NCBI GenBank assembly: GCA_959607825.1
Contig: CAUHNW010000003.1
Coordinates: forward strand, 124,001-188,000
DNA length: 64,000 nucleotides
Direction: 5' to 3'
Origin: HGM13006 sp900757695
GTDB taxonomy: Bacteria; Bacillota; Clostridia; Oscillospirales; Oscillospiraceae
In this document: positions 24,212-33,074 of the stretch, in pieces
How the letters are laid out: the number at the start of each line of letters is the position of its first letter
How positions within the stretch are numbered: position 1 is the stretch's first letter
Translations under genes and position numbers: made by a program
Notes under the pieces: generated by a model
Told to the model about the DNA's origin: nothing
The model's input: the letters and a program-made list of their open reading frames with translations, nothing else
Databases searched by the model: none

Positions 24212-24691
24212 ATGAAAATATCCAAGGCGGAGTGGGCTGCAATTCTGGCTGCCTGTATCGTGGTTGCCTTTTCGTTGGGGTACTATCTGGGCCGCAGTGC
24301 AAGTCCTGCGGTGTTGGAGGTTGGGCCGGTTGCGTCCGTGGAGGTATCGGCTTCGGCGGTACCACAGGTGCCTGCGGTCAGTGCCGCTTCATCCCAGCGT
24401 CCATTGATTCCCGCGGCAGAGTCGTCGGCGGTGGAATCCCTGCCTTCTGAATTGGAGTGGCAGGAAGAGATTGCTCCGGAATCACCGGAGAGCGGTCTTA
24501 TCAATCTGAATACCGCAACGCTGGAGCAGCTGGATACGCTTCCGGGGATCGGCCCGGTGCTGGCCCAGCGGATTCTGGATTATCGGGAGGCGAACGGCCC
24601 ATTCACCGATAAGGCACAGCTCAAAAACGTCAGCGGTATTGGCGATAAAAAGTATGCAGATATAGAAAATCTCGTGGAAGTGGGGAATTGA
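24212..24691 (+). CDS. comEA: ComEA-type helix-hairpin-helix protein
   Basis: Protein of 159 residues: an N-terminal membrane helix (about 7-27), an Ala/Ser/Val-rich spacer, and a C-terminal ComEA domain. The tandem helix-hairpin-helix reads INLNTATLEQLDTLPGIGP and LKNVSGIGDKKYADIENLV, which bind DNA without sequence preference. ComEA receives DNA for uptake in competent bacteria. No other competence gene is nearby. The start is the ATG at 24212 after AGAAAGGAAAG. The two-component system starts five bases after its stop. Confidence 0.87.
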   Translation: MKISKAEWAAILAACIVVAFSLGYYLGRSASPAVLEVGPVASVEVSASAVPQVPAVSAASSQRPLIPAAESSAVESLPSELEWQEEIAPESPESGLINLNTATLEQLDTLPGIGPVLAQRILDYREANGPFTDKAQLKNVSGIGDKKYADIENLVEVGN

Positions 24692-24695
24692 TTCG

Positions 24696-25376
24696 ATGAA
24701 AATTCTTGTGGTAGATGACGAAAAGCTTTTGGTCAAGGGAATTAAGTTCAATCTGGAGAATGACGGCTATGAGGTGGCTGCCGCCTACGACGGCGAGGAG
24801 GCCGTAGAGCTGGCGAAGACCGGAGACTTTGATCTGATCATTCTGGATATCATGATGCCGAAGCTCACGGGTCTGGAGGCATGCATGCAGATCCGGGAGT
24901 TTTCCAATGTGCCGATCATTATGCTCACGGCCAAGGGCGAGGATATGGACAAGCTCATTGGCTTTGAGCAGGGGACCGATGACTATCTGACCAAGCCCTT
25001 TAATATTCTGGAACTCAAGGCCCGGATCCGTGCGCTGCTGCGCCGCTCCACGCCTGCGGAGAGTAAAGAGGATACGACCCGCATTACCTGTGGCGACATC
25101 ACGCTGGATACCAGCGAGCGCAATGCCTACAAGAACGGGAAGGCTGTGGAGCTGACTGCCAGAGAGTTTGACCTGATGGAGCTTCTGATGAAGAACCCCG
25201 GTCATGTGTATTCCAGAGAGAATCTGCTGGATATCATCTGGGGCTATGAATATCAGGGGGAGATCAGAACCGTGGACGTCCATGTGCGCCGCCTCAGAGA
25301 AAAGCTGGAGCGGGTGCCAGCACAGCCGGAGTACATTATGACGAAATGGGGCGTTGGCTATTATTTCAAGGCTTAA
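24696..25376 (+). CDS. OmpR-family response regulator
   Basis: Response regulator of 226 residues with receiver and winged-helix output domains. Acidic residues are in VVDDE, the phospho-acceptor Asp51 in LILD-type IILDIMMP, the switch Thr in MLTAKGED, and the conserved Lys in LTKPF. The C-terminal domain has TVDVHVRRLREKLE and WGVGYYF. The gene overlaps its kinase by 23 bases. PhoP/WalR-like regulators look similar, but targets cannot be read here. Confidence 0.92.
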   Translation: MKILVVDDEKLLVKGIKFNLENDGYEVAAAYDGEEAVELAKTGDFDLIILDIMMPKLTGLEACMQIREFSNVPIIMLTAKGEDMDKLIGFEQGTDDYLTKPFNILELKARIRALLRRSTPAESKEDTTRITCGDITLDTSERNAYKNGKAVELTAREFDLMELLMKNPGHVYSRENLLDIIWGYEYQGEIRTVDVHVRRLREKLERVPAQPEYIMTKWGVGYYFKA

Positions 25377-26799
25377 AAGATTTGCTGCGTCCTTCCGCAA
25401 TAGTCTTCTCATGAAGGTGGTGCTGGTGATCCTGGCCGCAACGGCGGTGCTGCTGATCTTTCAGACCACCTCTCCGGTCAATATCACAGAGAAGATGATT
25501 TTCTCCTATAAGCATAAGATGCTTCTGGGAGAAGCGGAGACCGTGGCCTCTTCCCTCAGCAGTCAATTGCTGACCAGTCAGGGGGCGGAAGAGATCATGA
25601 GTGTGCTGGGGACCAGAGATATGGGGCAGGTGATCATCACCGATGGAAACGGCGCAGTGATCTACAGCTCTAATTTGACGGTAACACCGGTGGGCAGCAA
25701 TGCCCTGTACCCGGAGGTGCTCTCTGCCCTCCGGGGCAATGATGCCTTCCGATGCAGCTTTACCGGAGATGCCTTTGTGAGCCGTGGTGCGATCCCGGTG
25801 ATGTTCGGATCGGATATTACCGGCTGTGTCTATATGGTGGAAGTAGATCAGGAACAGGCTGCGCTTCTGACCAGTATCCAGAATAATGCCATTCGGATGT
25901 CGGTGATCACGGTGCTGGTGTCGCTGGTGCTCTATGTGGTCTTTGGTATGGTCATTATTCGGAAGAATGAAAGCCTGCTTCAGTCCATCCGCCGGGTGCA
26001 GGAAGGTGACTATGAGCACCGGGTGGAAGTAAAGGGCAAGGACGAATTTGCCGTATTGGCCAACGAATTCAATGCCCTGACCGATCGGCTCCAGCAGACG
26101 GAGCAGCTGCGGCGGCAGTTTGTATCCGATGCATCCCATGAGCTCCGGACGCCGCTGGCGGCCATGCGGCTGCTGTCGGATTCCATTTTACAGAATGATA
26201 TGGATCAGGAAACGGTACGGGAGTTTGTACAGGATATCTCCGGGGAGGCGGACCGGCTGACCCGTATGACCTCCAAGCTCCTGAATCTTACGGCGCTGGA
26301 CAGCCGCCAGTTTACTCCCACAGAGACGGAGCCGGTGAATCTGGGGGCATGCTGCAAAAAGGCGGTTCGGATGCTGGGACCCTATGCGGCGGAGATGGGG
26401 GCACAGATCGAGCAGAGCTCAGAGGAAAACTGCTATGTGCTTGCCCGGGAGGATGACATTTTCCAGCTGGTGCTGAATCTGGCTGAGAATGGTGTCAAGT
26501 ATTCTCAGAAGGACGGACAGGTGCGGCTGATCGCCTATTCTCAGGGCAGTACGGCAGTGCTGATCGTGGAGGATAACGGTGTTGGGATCCCGGAAGATGA
26601 GCTGGAACGTATTTTCCAGCGGTTCTATCGGGTGGATAAAGCGCGGTCCCGGGAAGCGGGCGGAACCGGCCTCGGCCTGGCCATTGTCCAGGAGACTGCG
26701 GAGAAATTTGGCGGTACGGTGACCGCTGCCAACCGGCCTCAGGGCGGCGCAAGATTCACCGTGCAATTTCCGCTGTATCAGTGGGAGGGCGAGCCATGA
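25354..26799 (+). CDS. membrane sensor histidine kinase
   Basis: Sensor kinase of up to 481 residues. TM1 lies at about 20-37, an extracytoplasmic PAS-like region at 40-180, TM2 at about 181-202, HAMP at 203-256. The phospho-acceptor His262 is in SDASHELRTPLAA. The ATPase domain has the N box NLAENGVKYS, G1 VEDNGVGIPEDE, F box FQRFYRVDKARS and G2 GGTGLGLAIV. The assumed start is a TTG within the regulator gene; an ATG at 25411 would shorten it by 19 residues. It overlaps the lipoprotein gene by four bases. Confidence 0.9.
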   Translation: MAIISRLKRFAASFRNSLLMKVVLVILAATAVLLIFQTTSPVNITEKMIFSYKHKMLLGEAETVASSLSSQLLTSQGAEEIMSVLGTRDMGQVIITDGNGAVIYSSNLTVTPVGSNALYPEVLSALRGNDAFRCSFTGDAFVSRGAIPVMFGSDITGCVYMVEVDQEQAALLTSIQNNAIRMSVITVLVSLVLYVVFGMVIIRKNESLLQSIRRVQEGDYEHRVEVKGKDEFAVLANEFNALTDRLQQTEQLRRQFVSDASHELRTPLAAMRLLSDSILQNDMDQETVREFVQDISGEADRLTRMTSKLLNLTALDSRQFTPTETEPVNLGACCKKAVRMLGPYAAEMGAQIEQSSEENCYVLAREDDIFQLVLNLAENGVKYSQKDGQVRLIAYSQGSTAVLIVEDNGVGIPEDELERIFQRFYRVDKARSREAGGTGLGLAIVQETAEKFGGTVTAANRPQGGARFTVQFPLYQWEGEP

Positions 26800-28112
26800 A
26801 GCGTGTACTTATGCTGATTTTGACAGCGGCCCTGGTTCTGAGCGCCGGATGCAGTGGACAGAAAAGTACAGGGACGGGGAATCAACTGGACTTCTATTAT
26901 GTGGTGCGGGAGGCGGAAAACCTCACCGAGGATGATACCATTGGGATAGAACAGAGAAATTCTTATGCCGGAGCTCTTGCACCTATGCTGGAGCTGTATT
27001 TCCGTGGGCCTCAGGACGAGAAGCTGATTTCACCATTCCCCAGCGGAACGGAGCTGATAAAGGCTGCGGATACCGATGGTGTGCTGGAGCTTACCATGTC
27101 CAGCGAGTTCTTTTCCCTGCAGGGCGTTGATCTGACGCTGGCCTGTGGTTGCCTTGCCAAGACGGTCTGCGCTTACACGGGACGCAGTGCATTGATCGTC
27201 TCTGATGAACTGGGGAAGATCCGCATGGAACTGAACCCGGACAGCTATCTTTCGGTGGACAGCTTCCAGCAGGATACTGACCAGATGTTCACGCTGTATT
27301 TCCCGGATGAAAACTGCCGTTATGTGATCCCTGAGCTTCGGGAAGTGACCCTCAGTGAAAATGAGACCGAAGAGGCATACCTGCTTCGGGAACTGATGGC
27401 GGGGCCTCAGACGACAGGCTTGCAGACGGCGATCCCGGAGGGAGCGGAGCTTTTGAGTGTCAGTACCTCCAGCGGCGTGTGCTCTGTAAACTTCTCGTCA
27501 AAGTTTTATGAGGATGTGGCAGAATCAGATTATCGGAGCTATACAGCGATTTACAGCATTGTGGATACGCTGACGGCGCTTGATTATGTGGATTCGGTCA
27601 AATTCCTCAAGGACGGTGCCACAGTCAGCGGCAGCGGCATTATGCTGCTGGGAGAACCGTTTTCGAGAGACACCCGTGTCATTGGATCTGCGCATACCAC
27701 CGGTGGGGAGCTGGATGTGAATTTTTATATGCTCCAGCGTATTGATGACGAAGCATTTGCGGTGCCGGTACGGGTGAAGCAGAGCATTTCTGCACCATCG
27801 GCAGAGGCTGTTGTGAAACAGCTGTTAAGCTATGTACCGCCGCAGGGGTTTTATAACCCCATTCCGTTTGGCGCGGAGGCACTCAGCGTCAGCGTGTCAG
27901 GAAACACCTGCTATCTGGATCTTTCCGAGGAGTTTATCCCCGGAAATGATACAGAGGAAAAGGAGCTCAGCGCAGTGTGGAGTCTTGTCAGCACCCTCAC
28001 CGGCTTGGATAATATCAGCTCCGTGGTGCTGACCATCGAAGGAGAGGCCGGCGGGCTTGCCTATGTAGACCTTTCAGAGCCTCTGACTGCAAAAATGGTC
28101 CGGCTCCATTGA
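26796..28112 (+). CDS. lipoprotein with GerMN domains
   Basis: Exported lipoprotein of 438 residues, lipobox LSAGC with Cys19. It contains repeated GerMN-type units: ELYFRGPQDEKLISPFPSG, LRELMAGPQTTGLQTAIPEG and VKQLLSYVPPQGFYNPIPFG each open one unit, followed by a VxxSxFSSxFY- or LDLSEEFI-like strand. GerM is a spore germination and sporulation lipoprotein; a GerMN lipoprotein also follows the MtrAB two-component system in Actinobacteria (LpqB). Here it overlaps the kinase stop by ATGA, so it probably works with that sensor at the membrane. Confidence 0.83.
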   Translation: MKRVLMLILTAALVLSAGCSGQKSTGTGNQLDFYYVVREAENLTEDDTIGIEQRNSYAGALAPMLELYFRGPQDEKLISPFPSGTELIKAADTDGVLELTMSSEFFSLQGVDLTLACGCLAKTVCAYTGRSALIVSDELGKIRMELNPDSYLSVDSFQQDTDQMFTLYFPDENCRYVIPELREVTLSENETEEAYLLRELMAGPQTTGLQTAIPEGAELLSVSTSSGVCSVNFSSKFYEDVAESDYRSYTAIYSIVDTLTALDYVDSVKFLKDGATVSGSGIMLLGEPFSRDTRVIGSAHTTGGELDVNFYMLQRIDDEAFAVPVRVKQSISAPSAEAVVKQLLSYVPPQGFYNPIPFGAEALSVSVSGNTCYLDLSEEFIPGNDTEEKELSAVWSLVSTLTGLDNISSVVLTIEGEAGGLAYVDLSEPLTAKMVRLH

Positions 28113-28137
28113 CAGACGATGTTTAAGATGCTAAAGT

Positions 28138-28169
28138 ATACCCTGTGGGAATGCTATCCCACAGGGTAT
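28138..28169. repeat. 32-bp palindrome, copy 1
   Basis: ATACCCTGTGGGA, six-base loop ATGCTA, TCCCACAGGGTAT. The same sequence with one loop change recurs at 28329. It has no U-tract, although it lies where a terminator for the lipoprotein gene would be. Confidence 0.85.
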
Positions 28170-28263
28170 TGCAGCATTGGGTATTTTCCTTGCGGCGCAG
28201 GGTGACTGAGCAGCAGGGGGAAGAGTGAAGGGGGGCAAGGCCCGCCCTTCGCATCCAATCAAA

Positions 28264-28297
28264 CGGATATTCAAACGGTTTGACGTTTGAATATCCG
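28264..28297. repeat. 14-bp inverted repeat between the palindromes
   Basis: CGGATATTCAAACG and CGTTTGAATATCCG around a six-base spacer; perfect arms. It lies between the two copies of the 32-bp palindrome in the 315-base gene-free stretch 28113-28427. Confidence 0.8.
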
Positions 28298-28328
28298 CAA
28301 GCAGCGTGACAAACTCTTTGGCACGCTG

Positions 28329-28364
28329 ATACCCTGTGGGAATGTTATCCCACAGGGTATTTTT
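28329..28364. repeat. 32-bp palindrome, copy 2, terminator-like
   Basis: ATACCCTGTGGGA, loop ATGTTA, TCCCACAGGGTAT, then TTTTC. It lies about 64 bases before the sulfhydrylase start, so it could attenuate that gene. Confidence 0.8.
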
Positions 28365-28427
28365 CGGTCCGCAGATTCTGATTCTGGCCCAACGAATGGA
28401 TCTGCAAAAAAGGAAGGAGCGGCTTTT

Positions 28428-29711
28428 ATGCCTCATCAAAGTATTGAAACCAAATGTGTTCAGGGAGGCTATACCCCCGGAAACGGCGAGCCCCGGCAGA
28501 TCCCGATCATTCAGAGCACGACCTTTAAGTACGCGACCTCGGAGGATATGGGGAAGCTTTTTGATCTGGAAGCCAGCGGCTATTTTTACTCCCGGCTTCA
28601 GAATCCCACCTGCGATTATGTAGCGGCGAAGATTGCGGAGCTGGAGGGCGGCACCGCCGCAATGCTCACATCCTCCGGTCAGGCGGCAAACTTCTTTGCG
28701 CTGTTTAATATCGCAGGCTGCGGCGACCATATTGTGGCGTCCTCCTCCATCTATGGCGGTACATTTAACCTGATCAGCGTGACCATGGCGAAGATGGGCA
28801 TTGAGACGACCTTTGTCAGTCCGGATGCCACGGAGGAGGAGCTGAATGCAGCATTCCGGCCCAATACCAAGGCAATGTTTGGTGAGACCATTGCCAATCC
28901 TGCGCTGACGGTGCTGGATATTGAGCTGTTTGCTAAGGTTGCCCACGCCCACGGTGTCCCGCTGATCGTGGATAACACCTTTGCGACCCCCATCAACTGC
29001 CGTCCGTTTGAGTGGGGGGCTGACATCGTGACCCATTCCACCACCAAGTATATGGATGGCCATGGCGCCTGTGTCGGCGGTGCCATTGTGGACAGCGGTC
29101 ATTTCGACTGGATGGCACACAAAGATAAATTCCCCGGGCTGACTACACCAGATGAGAGCTACCACGGCATCACCTATGCGGAAAAGTTCGGTCAGGGAGG
29201 CGCATTTATCACCAAGTGCACGGCGCAGCTGATGCGGGATCTTGGCTCCACCCAGTCTCCCCAGAGCGCCTTTATGCTGAACCTTGGCCTTGAGAGCCTT
29301 CACGTTCGGATGCCCCGCCATTGTGAAAACGGGCAGGCCGTGGCGGAATTCCTGAATCAGCATCCCAAGATCGCCTATGTCAACTACTGCGGTCTGCCCG
29401 GCGACAAGTATCATAAGCTGGCGGAAAAGTATTTGCCCAACGGTTCCTGCGGCGTGGTGTCCTTTGGCCTGAAGGGCGGACGTGCGGCAGCGGAGACCTT
29501 TATGAAGCACCTGAAGCTGGCGGCCATCGAGACCCATGTGGCCGATGCACGCACCTGCTGCCTGAACCCGGCCACCAGCACCCATCGGCAGATGAATGAT
29601 GAGCAGCTGAAGGCTGCCGGAGTACCGGCGGAGCTGGTGCGCATGAGCTGCGGCCTCGAAAGCAAGGAGGATCTGATTGCGGATATTGCCCAGGCATTGG
29701 ATGCGATTTGA
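28428..29711 (+). CDS. O-acetylhomoserine aminocarboxypropyltransferase/cysteine synthase
   Basis: PLP enzyme of 427 residues of the Cys/Met-metabolism class (MetY type) that makes homocysteine from O-acetylhomoserine and sulfide. The PLP Lys207 lies in THSTTKYMDGHGACVGG. YSRLQNPT and ATPINCRPFEWGADI are family landmarks. The length fits MetY better than cystathionine enzymes, which are about 380 residues. The start is the ATG at 28428 after AAAGGAAGGAG; an upstream frame from 28287 runs through the palindrome and is rejected. It is a single gene; no S-box or other methionine riboswitch is visible upstream. Confidence 0.92.
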   Translation: MPHQSIETKCVQGGYTPGNGEPRQIPIIQSTTFKYATSEDMGKLFDLEASGYFYSRLQNPTCDYVAAKIAELEGGTAAMLTSSGQAANFFALFNIAGCGDHIVASSSIYGGTFNLISVTMAKMGIETTFVSPDATEEELNAAFRPNTKAMFGETIANPALTVLDIELFAKVAHAHGVPLIVDNTFATPINCRPFEWGADIVTHSTTKYMDGHGACVGGAIVDSGHFDWMAHKDKFPGLTTPDESYHGITYAEKFGQGGAFITKCTAQLMRDLGSTQSPQSAFMLNLGLESLHVRMPRHCENGQAVAEFLNQHPKIAYVNYCGLPGDKYHKLAEKYLPNGSCGVVSFGLKGGRAAAETFMKHLKLAAIETHVADARTCCLNPATSTHRQMNDEQLKAAGVPAELVRMSCGLESKEDLIADIAQALDAI

Positions 29712-29774
29712 CGAAAATTACAAAAATCTGCATTAAAATTGCACGAATCCAGCAGCTCTATTTGTGTAGAATGC

Positions 29775-29803
29775 TTGACTTCCAAGGCCTCGTATGCTAT
29801 ACT
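29775..29803 (+). promoter_or_regulatory. sigma-A promoter of a small membrane protein gene
   Basis: TTGACT, 17 bases, TATACT (29798-29803) with TGC before the -10. Confidence 0.78.
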
Positions 29804-29836
29804 TTTTTGTGAAATGAATGGGGGCAGGTGAAAAAA

Positions 29837-29995
29837 ATGATCGTACTGTTCATGCTTGGACTGGCTTGTCTGGCGATTGCTGGTATGAAGATCGCCGAGG
29901 GGATCAGCTTTTCTCTTATCGTATACGCTGTGGTCGGCGCTGTATGCGTAGTGGCTTATCTGATTAGCCTGGTTAAGAAGAAGCTGGAAAAGTGA
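29837..29995 (+). CDS. small membrane protein, 52 residues
   Basis: Short gene with its own promoter, an AGGTG ribosome site six bases before the ATG, and a terminator. A GTG at 29828 would add three residues. The peptide has two transmembrane helices (MIVLFMLGLACLAIAG and LIVYAVVGAVCVVAYLI) separated by KIAEGISFS, and ends in KKKLEK. The function is unknown. Confidence 0.7.
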   Translation: MIVLFMLGLACLAIAGMKIAEGISFSLIVYAVVGAVCVVAYLISLVKKKLEK

Positions 29996-30021
29996 TCCAT
30001 ACGTCCATACGAATGTAAACA

Positions 30022-30060
30022 ATACCGAGGTGTCTGTCTTGCAGGCACCTCGGTATTTTG
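30022..30060. terminator. bidirectional terminator
   Basis: ATACCGAGGTG pairs with CACCTCGGTAT (30046-30056), then TTTG. It separates the small membrane protein gene from the convergent minus-strand unit. Confidence 0.85.
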
Positions 30061-30072
30061 CCGCTTGGAGGA

Positions 30073-30282
30073 TCAGAGAGAGTAATCCTCTTGATCGTAT
30101 TTGGTAAAATCAACGGCTTTTGGCTTGGGTGGGACACGGCGCAGGGGATCGTAGCGGAAGCTGCGGCAGTGATCACCGGCACTGCGAACCCCTTTTTTCC
30201 GACAGATCACCGTTTCCGGCTCGGCGGGAGCGGCATAACGGCAGTAAGTACAACGGGGTTCAATATCTTTACGGAACAGCAT
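30073..30282 (-). CDS. small four-Cys protein of unknown function
   Basis: Protein of 69 residues, MLFRKDIEPRCTYC start, with Cys at 11, 14, 27 and 39 that could bind zinc, and a conserved-looking CRSFRYDPLRR segment. I recognise the pattern from other Clostridia, where it has no assigned function. The start ATG follows GGAGG at a good distance. It lies 64 bases after ylbJ and is probably co-transcribed with it. Confidence 0.75.
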   Translation of the reverse strand: MLFRKDIEPRCTYCRYAAPAEPETVICRKKGVRSAGDHCRSFRYDPLRRVPPKPKAVDFTKYDQEDYSL

Positions 30283-30346
30283 GGGAAATCCTCCAGAACA
30301 GTTGGCAACAGCGTCTCCGGAAGAGCTGCTGCGATGATTACCACCA

Positions 30347-31531
30347 TTATACATGATTTTTGCGGCGGAGAAAAGCACTTTTTATCGCTGCTGGAATGGA
30401 CAGCAGGCTCAGCAGGATCCAAAGCCCCAGCGCTGCCCCCAGGGAGATGGTCAGGGCTCTTCCAAAGCTCAAATGTGCGATGGTGGTGACCTGACCGGCC
30501 AGAATGGCGGACACAGAATGATTCCAGCCAAGGCGGCGGGAGAGAAGAAACACCAGCACAGCGGAGATGATGCCGTGGAGGAGCTTCCCGAAGAAGTATG
30601 TGCGGGTGGAGAGTCCACTTTTTCCGATAAAAGAGAGTACCTGACAGTGAACGGACAGACCGGCCCAGCCCAGAATAAAGGCGGCCATACACAGCCGATT
30701 GCCCAGAGATGCGGCCATATCCCGGAGGCTCCAGACACCGGAGGTCATCTCGATGGCCCCGGAAAGCAGGCTTTCGGCCATGTCCTGATGCAGGCCCAGA
30801 TTTCCCAGCAGGAGCACCAGAATGGAGGCCAAACGTGTGATGATGCCGGTGAGAAACAGCAGACGGATGACAACGGTGAAGAAAATCACAAAGGCACAGA
30901 TGTTCATGGCCGAAGAGAATGCGTCTTTTACTGCACGGATAAAGAGTTCGGATACTGAGATATCGGCGGAGTGCGCAGGGGAAAACTCGGAGACGGTAAC
31001 GGTACCCTTGCCATAAAAGCGGAACAGCAGCCCCACCAGAATGGACGCGGCCACGTGAGCGCCATAGAGCCACAGCCCCGCTGCCGAGCTGGAAAAGATC
31101 CCGGCACCAACTACCCCGAGGATAAAAGCGGGGCCCGAGTTGTTGCAGAAGCTCATGAGCCGTTCCGCTTCATCACGGCTGCATTGGCCGGATTCGTAGA
31201 GGGCAATGGCGGTTCGGGCGCCAACCGGATACCCGCCGACAATGCCAAGCAGAAATGCGCCTGCACAGGCGCCGCCGACTCGAAACAGGGGGGCCATCAG
31301 TGGCCCGGCCAGTGATCCCAACGCACGGATCAGCCCCAGCTCCACACAGAGGGTGGAGAGTACGAAAAATGGAAACAGCGATGGTACGATCACATTGAGG
31401 CAAAGCTGAACGCCATCCTTTGCGGCGGTCACGGATTGGTCCGGAAACAGCAGGAGACTCAGGAGCATCAAACAAACGCCCAGAGAAAAAACGGTGTTTT
31501 GAAAGCGGGGCCTCCAGAGGAAACGACTCAT
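30347..31531 (-). CDS. ylbJ: sporulation membrane protein YlbJ
   Basis: Integral membrane protein of 394 residues with two nucleoside-recognition (gate) domains. Typical YlbJ stretches are LFPFFVLSTL, the GIVGGYPVGARTAI loop and SFCNNSGPAFILGVVG, followed by a second gate region. In B. subtilis ylbJ belongs to the sigma-E regulon and is needed for heat-resistant spores. In many genomes it adjoins rsmD-coaD, but here it is 10 kb away and divergent from yqfC. A separate small four-Cys gene follows. Confidence 0.88.
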   Translation of the reverse strand: MSRFLWRPRFQNTVFSLGVCLMLLSLLLFPDQSVTAAKDGVQLCLNVIVPSLFPFFVLSTLCVELGLIRALGSLAGPLMAPLFRVGGACAGAFLLGIVGGYPVGARTAIALYESGQCSRDEAERLMSFCNNSGPAFILGVVGAGIFSSSAAGLWLYGAHVAASILVGLLFRFYGKGTVTVSEFSPAHSADISVSELFIRAVKDAFSSAMNICAFVIFFTVVIRLLFLTGIITRLASILVLLLGNLGLHQDMAESLLSGAIEMTSGVWSLRDMAASLGNRLCMAAFILGWAGLSVHCQVLSFIGKSGLSTRTYFFGKLLHGIISAVLVFLLSRRLGWNHSVSAILAGQVTTIAHLSFGRALTISLGAALGLWILLSLLSIPAAIKSAFLRRKNHV

Positions 31532-31611
31532 AGGATCACCTCAGAAAAGCATATGCACGGCAGTGCTGAAATTTGCCTTCCGGTCATAGAGTATTCCGGG
31601 AGGTGAATCGC

Positions 31612-31887
31612 ATGACAGAGCGTCCCAAGCGGCAGCTTCTTTCGGAGCTGGAACAGATGAGCCTGCCTACGCAGGTGATGGGGGCCTCTCTGGTGGAGGT
31701 CACAGGGGGACGGCAGGTGCTCCTGACGGGACAAAAGGGGATCCGTGTCTACAGCAGTGAGGAAATTCTTGTGGATCTGGTGGATTGCGCAGTGAATATT
31801 CTGGGAGATGGTATGCGGATCGTGACCATGACGGCGCAGGAGCTGCTGATTCGCGGCGTCATTCGCTCGGTGGAGTGGCTGAGATGA
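31612..31887 (+). CDS. yqfC: sporulation protein YqfC
   Basis: Protein of 91 residues in the YqfC/YabP family, with the conserved-type ILVDLVDCAVNILGDGMRI and TAQELLIRGVI stretches. In B. subtilis yqfC-yqfD are sigma-E controlled. The start ATG follows GGGAGGTGAATCGC. It overlaps yqfD by ATGA and heads the long conserved operon that ends with mutS2. Confidence 0.9.
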   Translation: MTERPKRQLLSELEQMSLPTQVMGASLVEVTGGRQVLLTGQKGIRVYSSEEILVDLVDCAVNILGDGMRIVTMTAQELLIRGVIRSVEWLR

Positions 31888-33062
31888 CCGGAGCGGGACT
31901 TCTGGGATTGTGTGGAACGGCAGAGCTGCGGATCATTGGGGCTTGCCCGGAGGACTTCCTGGGATATCTGGCAGGAAAGGGGGTTCGCTTCCGGCATTAC
32001 CGCAAGGAGGACGAGCTCACCGCATGTCTGGTGATTCCGTGTACGGCCATGGAACAGGCGGAGGCTGCTGCCAAAAGGACCATGTGTGAGCTTCAGGTGG
32101 TGCGGGTCGCCGGGGTGATCCCCAGCCTGCGGGCCATGGGAAAGCGACTTGGGCTGCTGGGCCTTATGGGTGCTATGATTCTGCTGGTGGTGTGGCTTCA
32201 GGGCCATATCCTGTTTTTTCGGGTGGAGGGAAATGAAACGCTGCCGGATCAGGCAGTGCTTTCGGCCTTGGAGGACTGCGGTGTTGGATTTTTCACGTCT
32301 GCCCGAGGCATTGATCTGGATGCGCTGAAAAACGAGATGATCGCGCGTCTTCCGCAGCTGAGCTTTGTGACGGTGAATGTGGAGGGCTGTGAGGCCGTTG
32401 TGGTAGTTCGGCAGCGGGAGGAAAAGCCCCAAGTGGGAAAAAGTGCTGCACCGGCCAATATCCTTGCGGAAAAGGCCGGGATTATTACGGAGGTGACGGC
32501 CACGGGAGGGACGCCACAGGTGAAGACCGGAGACCTTGTAACGTCAGGCCAGCTGCTGATTTCCGGCGTTACCAATTTGGATAAAACGCTGATGCTGTCG
32601 CGGGCGGAGGGGGAGGTCTATGCGCGTACATGGACTCCGCTGGATGGAATCATTCCGAAAACAATGCTGAAAAAGCAGTATACAGGCCGAACACAAAGGA
32701 GATTTGCGGTAACTTTCGGGAAAAAGACGATAAAATTCTATAAAACCAGTGGAATTTCCTATGGGAACTATGATAAAATGGCCACAGAAAAACCTCTGAC
32801 ACTGCCGGGCGGATATGTGCTCCCGGTGAAAATCACGGTAATCGAATTTCGGGAATATGAGCCGGAGCCGCAGACCATTTTGGAAGCGCAGGCGGAGATG
32901 CTGCTGCAAGAGGCAGAAACGGCGCAGCTGGAGCTGGGAATGACGGCAGGGAAGATCCTTTCCATGCAAACCAGCTTGGAAGAAGTGGGAGATGCGTACC
33001 GGATCACCGGAACCGCAGAGTGTCAGGAGGAGATCGGCACAGTGGCCGAAATCAAGGATTGA
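31884..33062 (+). CDS. yqfD: sporulation protein YqfD
   Basis: Protein of 392 residues with a cytoplasmic N-terminal part, one membrane helix at about 92-112 (LGLLGLMGAMILLVVW), a POTRA-like segment (FFRVEGNETLPDQ) and a large extracytoplasmic region. This is the layout of YqfD (SpoIV-like stage protein). The ATG overlaps the yqfC stop. It is followed by phoH after 12 bases. Confidence 0.9.
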   Translation: MTGAGLLGLCGTAELRIIGACPEDFLGYLAGKGVRFRHYRKEDELTACLVIPCTAMEQAEAAAKRTMCELQVVRVAGVIPSLRAMGKRLGLLGLMGAMILLVVWLQGHILFFRVEGNETLPDQAVLSALEDCGVGFFTSARGIDLDALKNEMIARLPQLSFVTVNVEGCEAVVVVRQREEKPQVGKSAAPANILAEKAGIITEVTATGGTPQVKTGDLVTSGQLLISGVTNLDKTLMLSRAEGEVYARTWTPLDGIIPKTMLKKQYTGRTQRRFAVTFGKKTIKFYKTSGISYGNYDKMATEKPLTLPGGYVLPVKITVIEFREYEPEPQTILEAQAEMLLQEAETAQLELGMTAGKILSMQTSLEEVGDAYRITGTAECQEEIGTVAEIKD

Positions 33063-33074
33063 AGGGTAGAGTCT

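Noticed and set aside
28138..28360. Two 32-bp repeats considered as a CRISPR remnant.
   Set aside because: There are only two copies 191 bases apart, each is a full palindrome, the spacing does not fit spacers, and no cas gene is present.
28113..28427. An S-box (SAM) or other methionine riboswitch before the O-acetylhomoserine sulfhydrylase.
   Set aside because: None of the conserved S-box core blocks is present; the stretch holds only the palindromes described.
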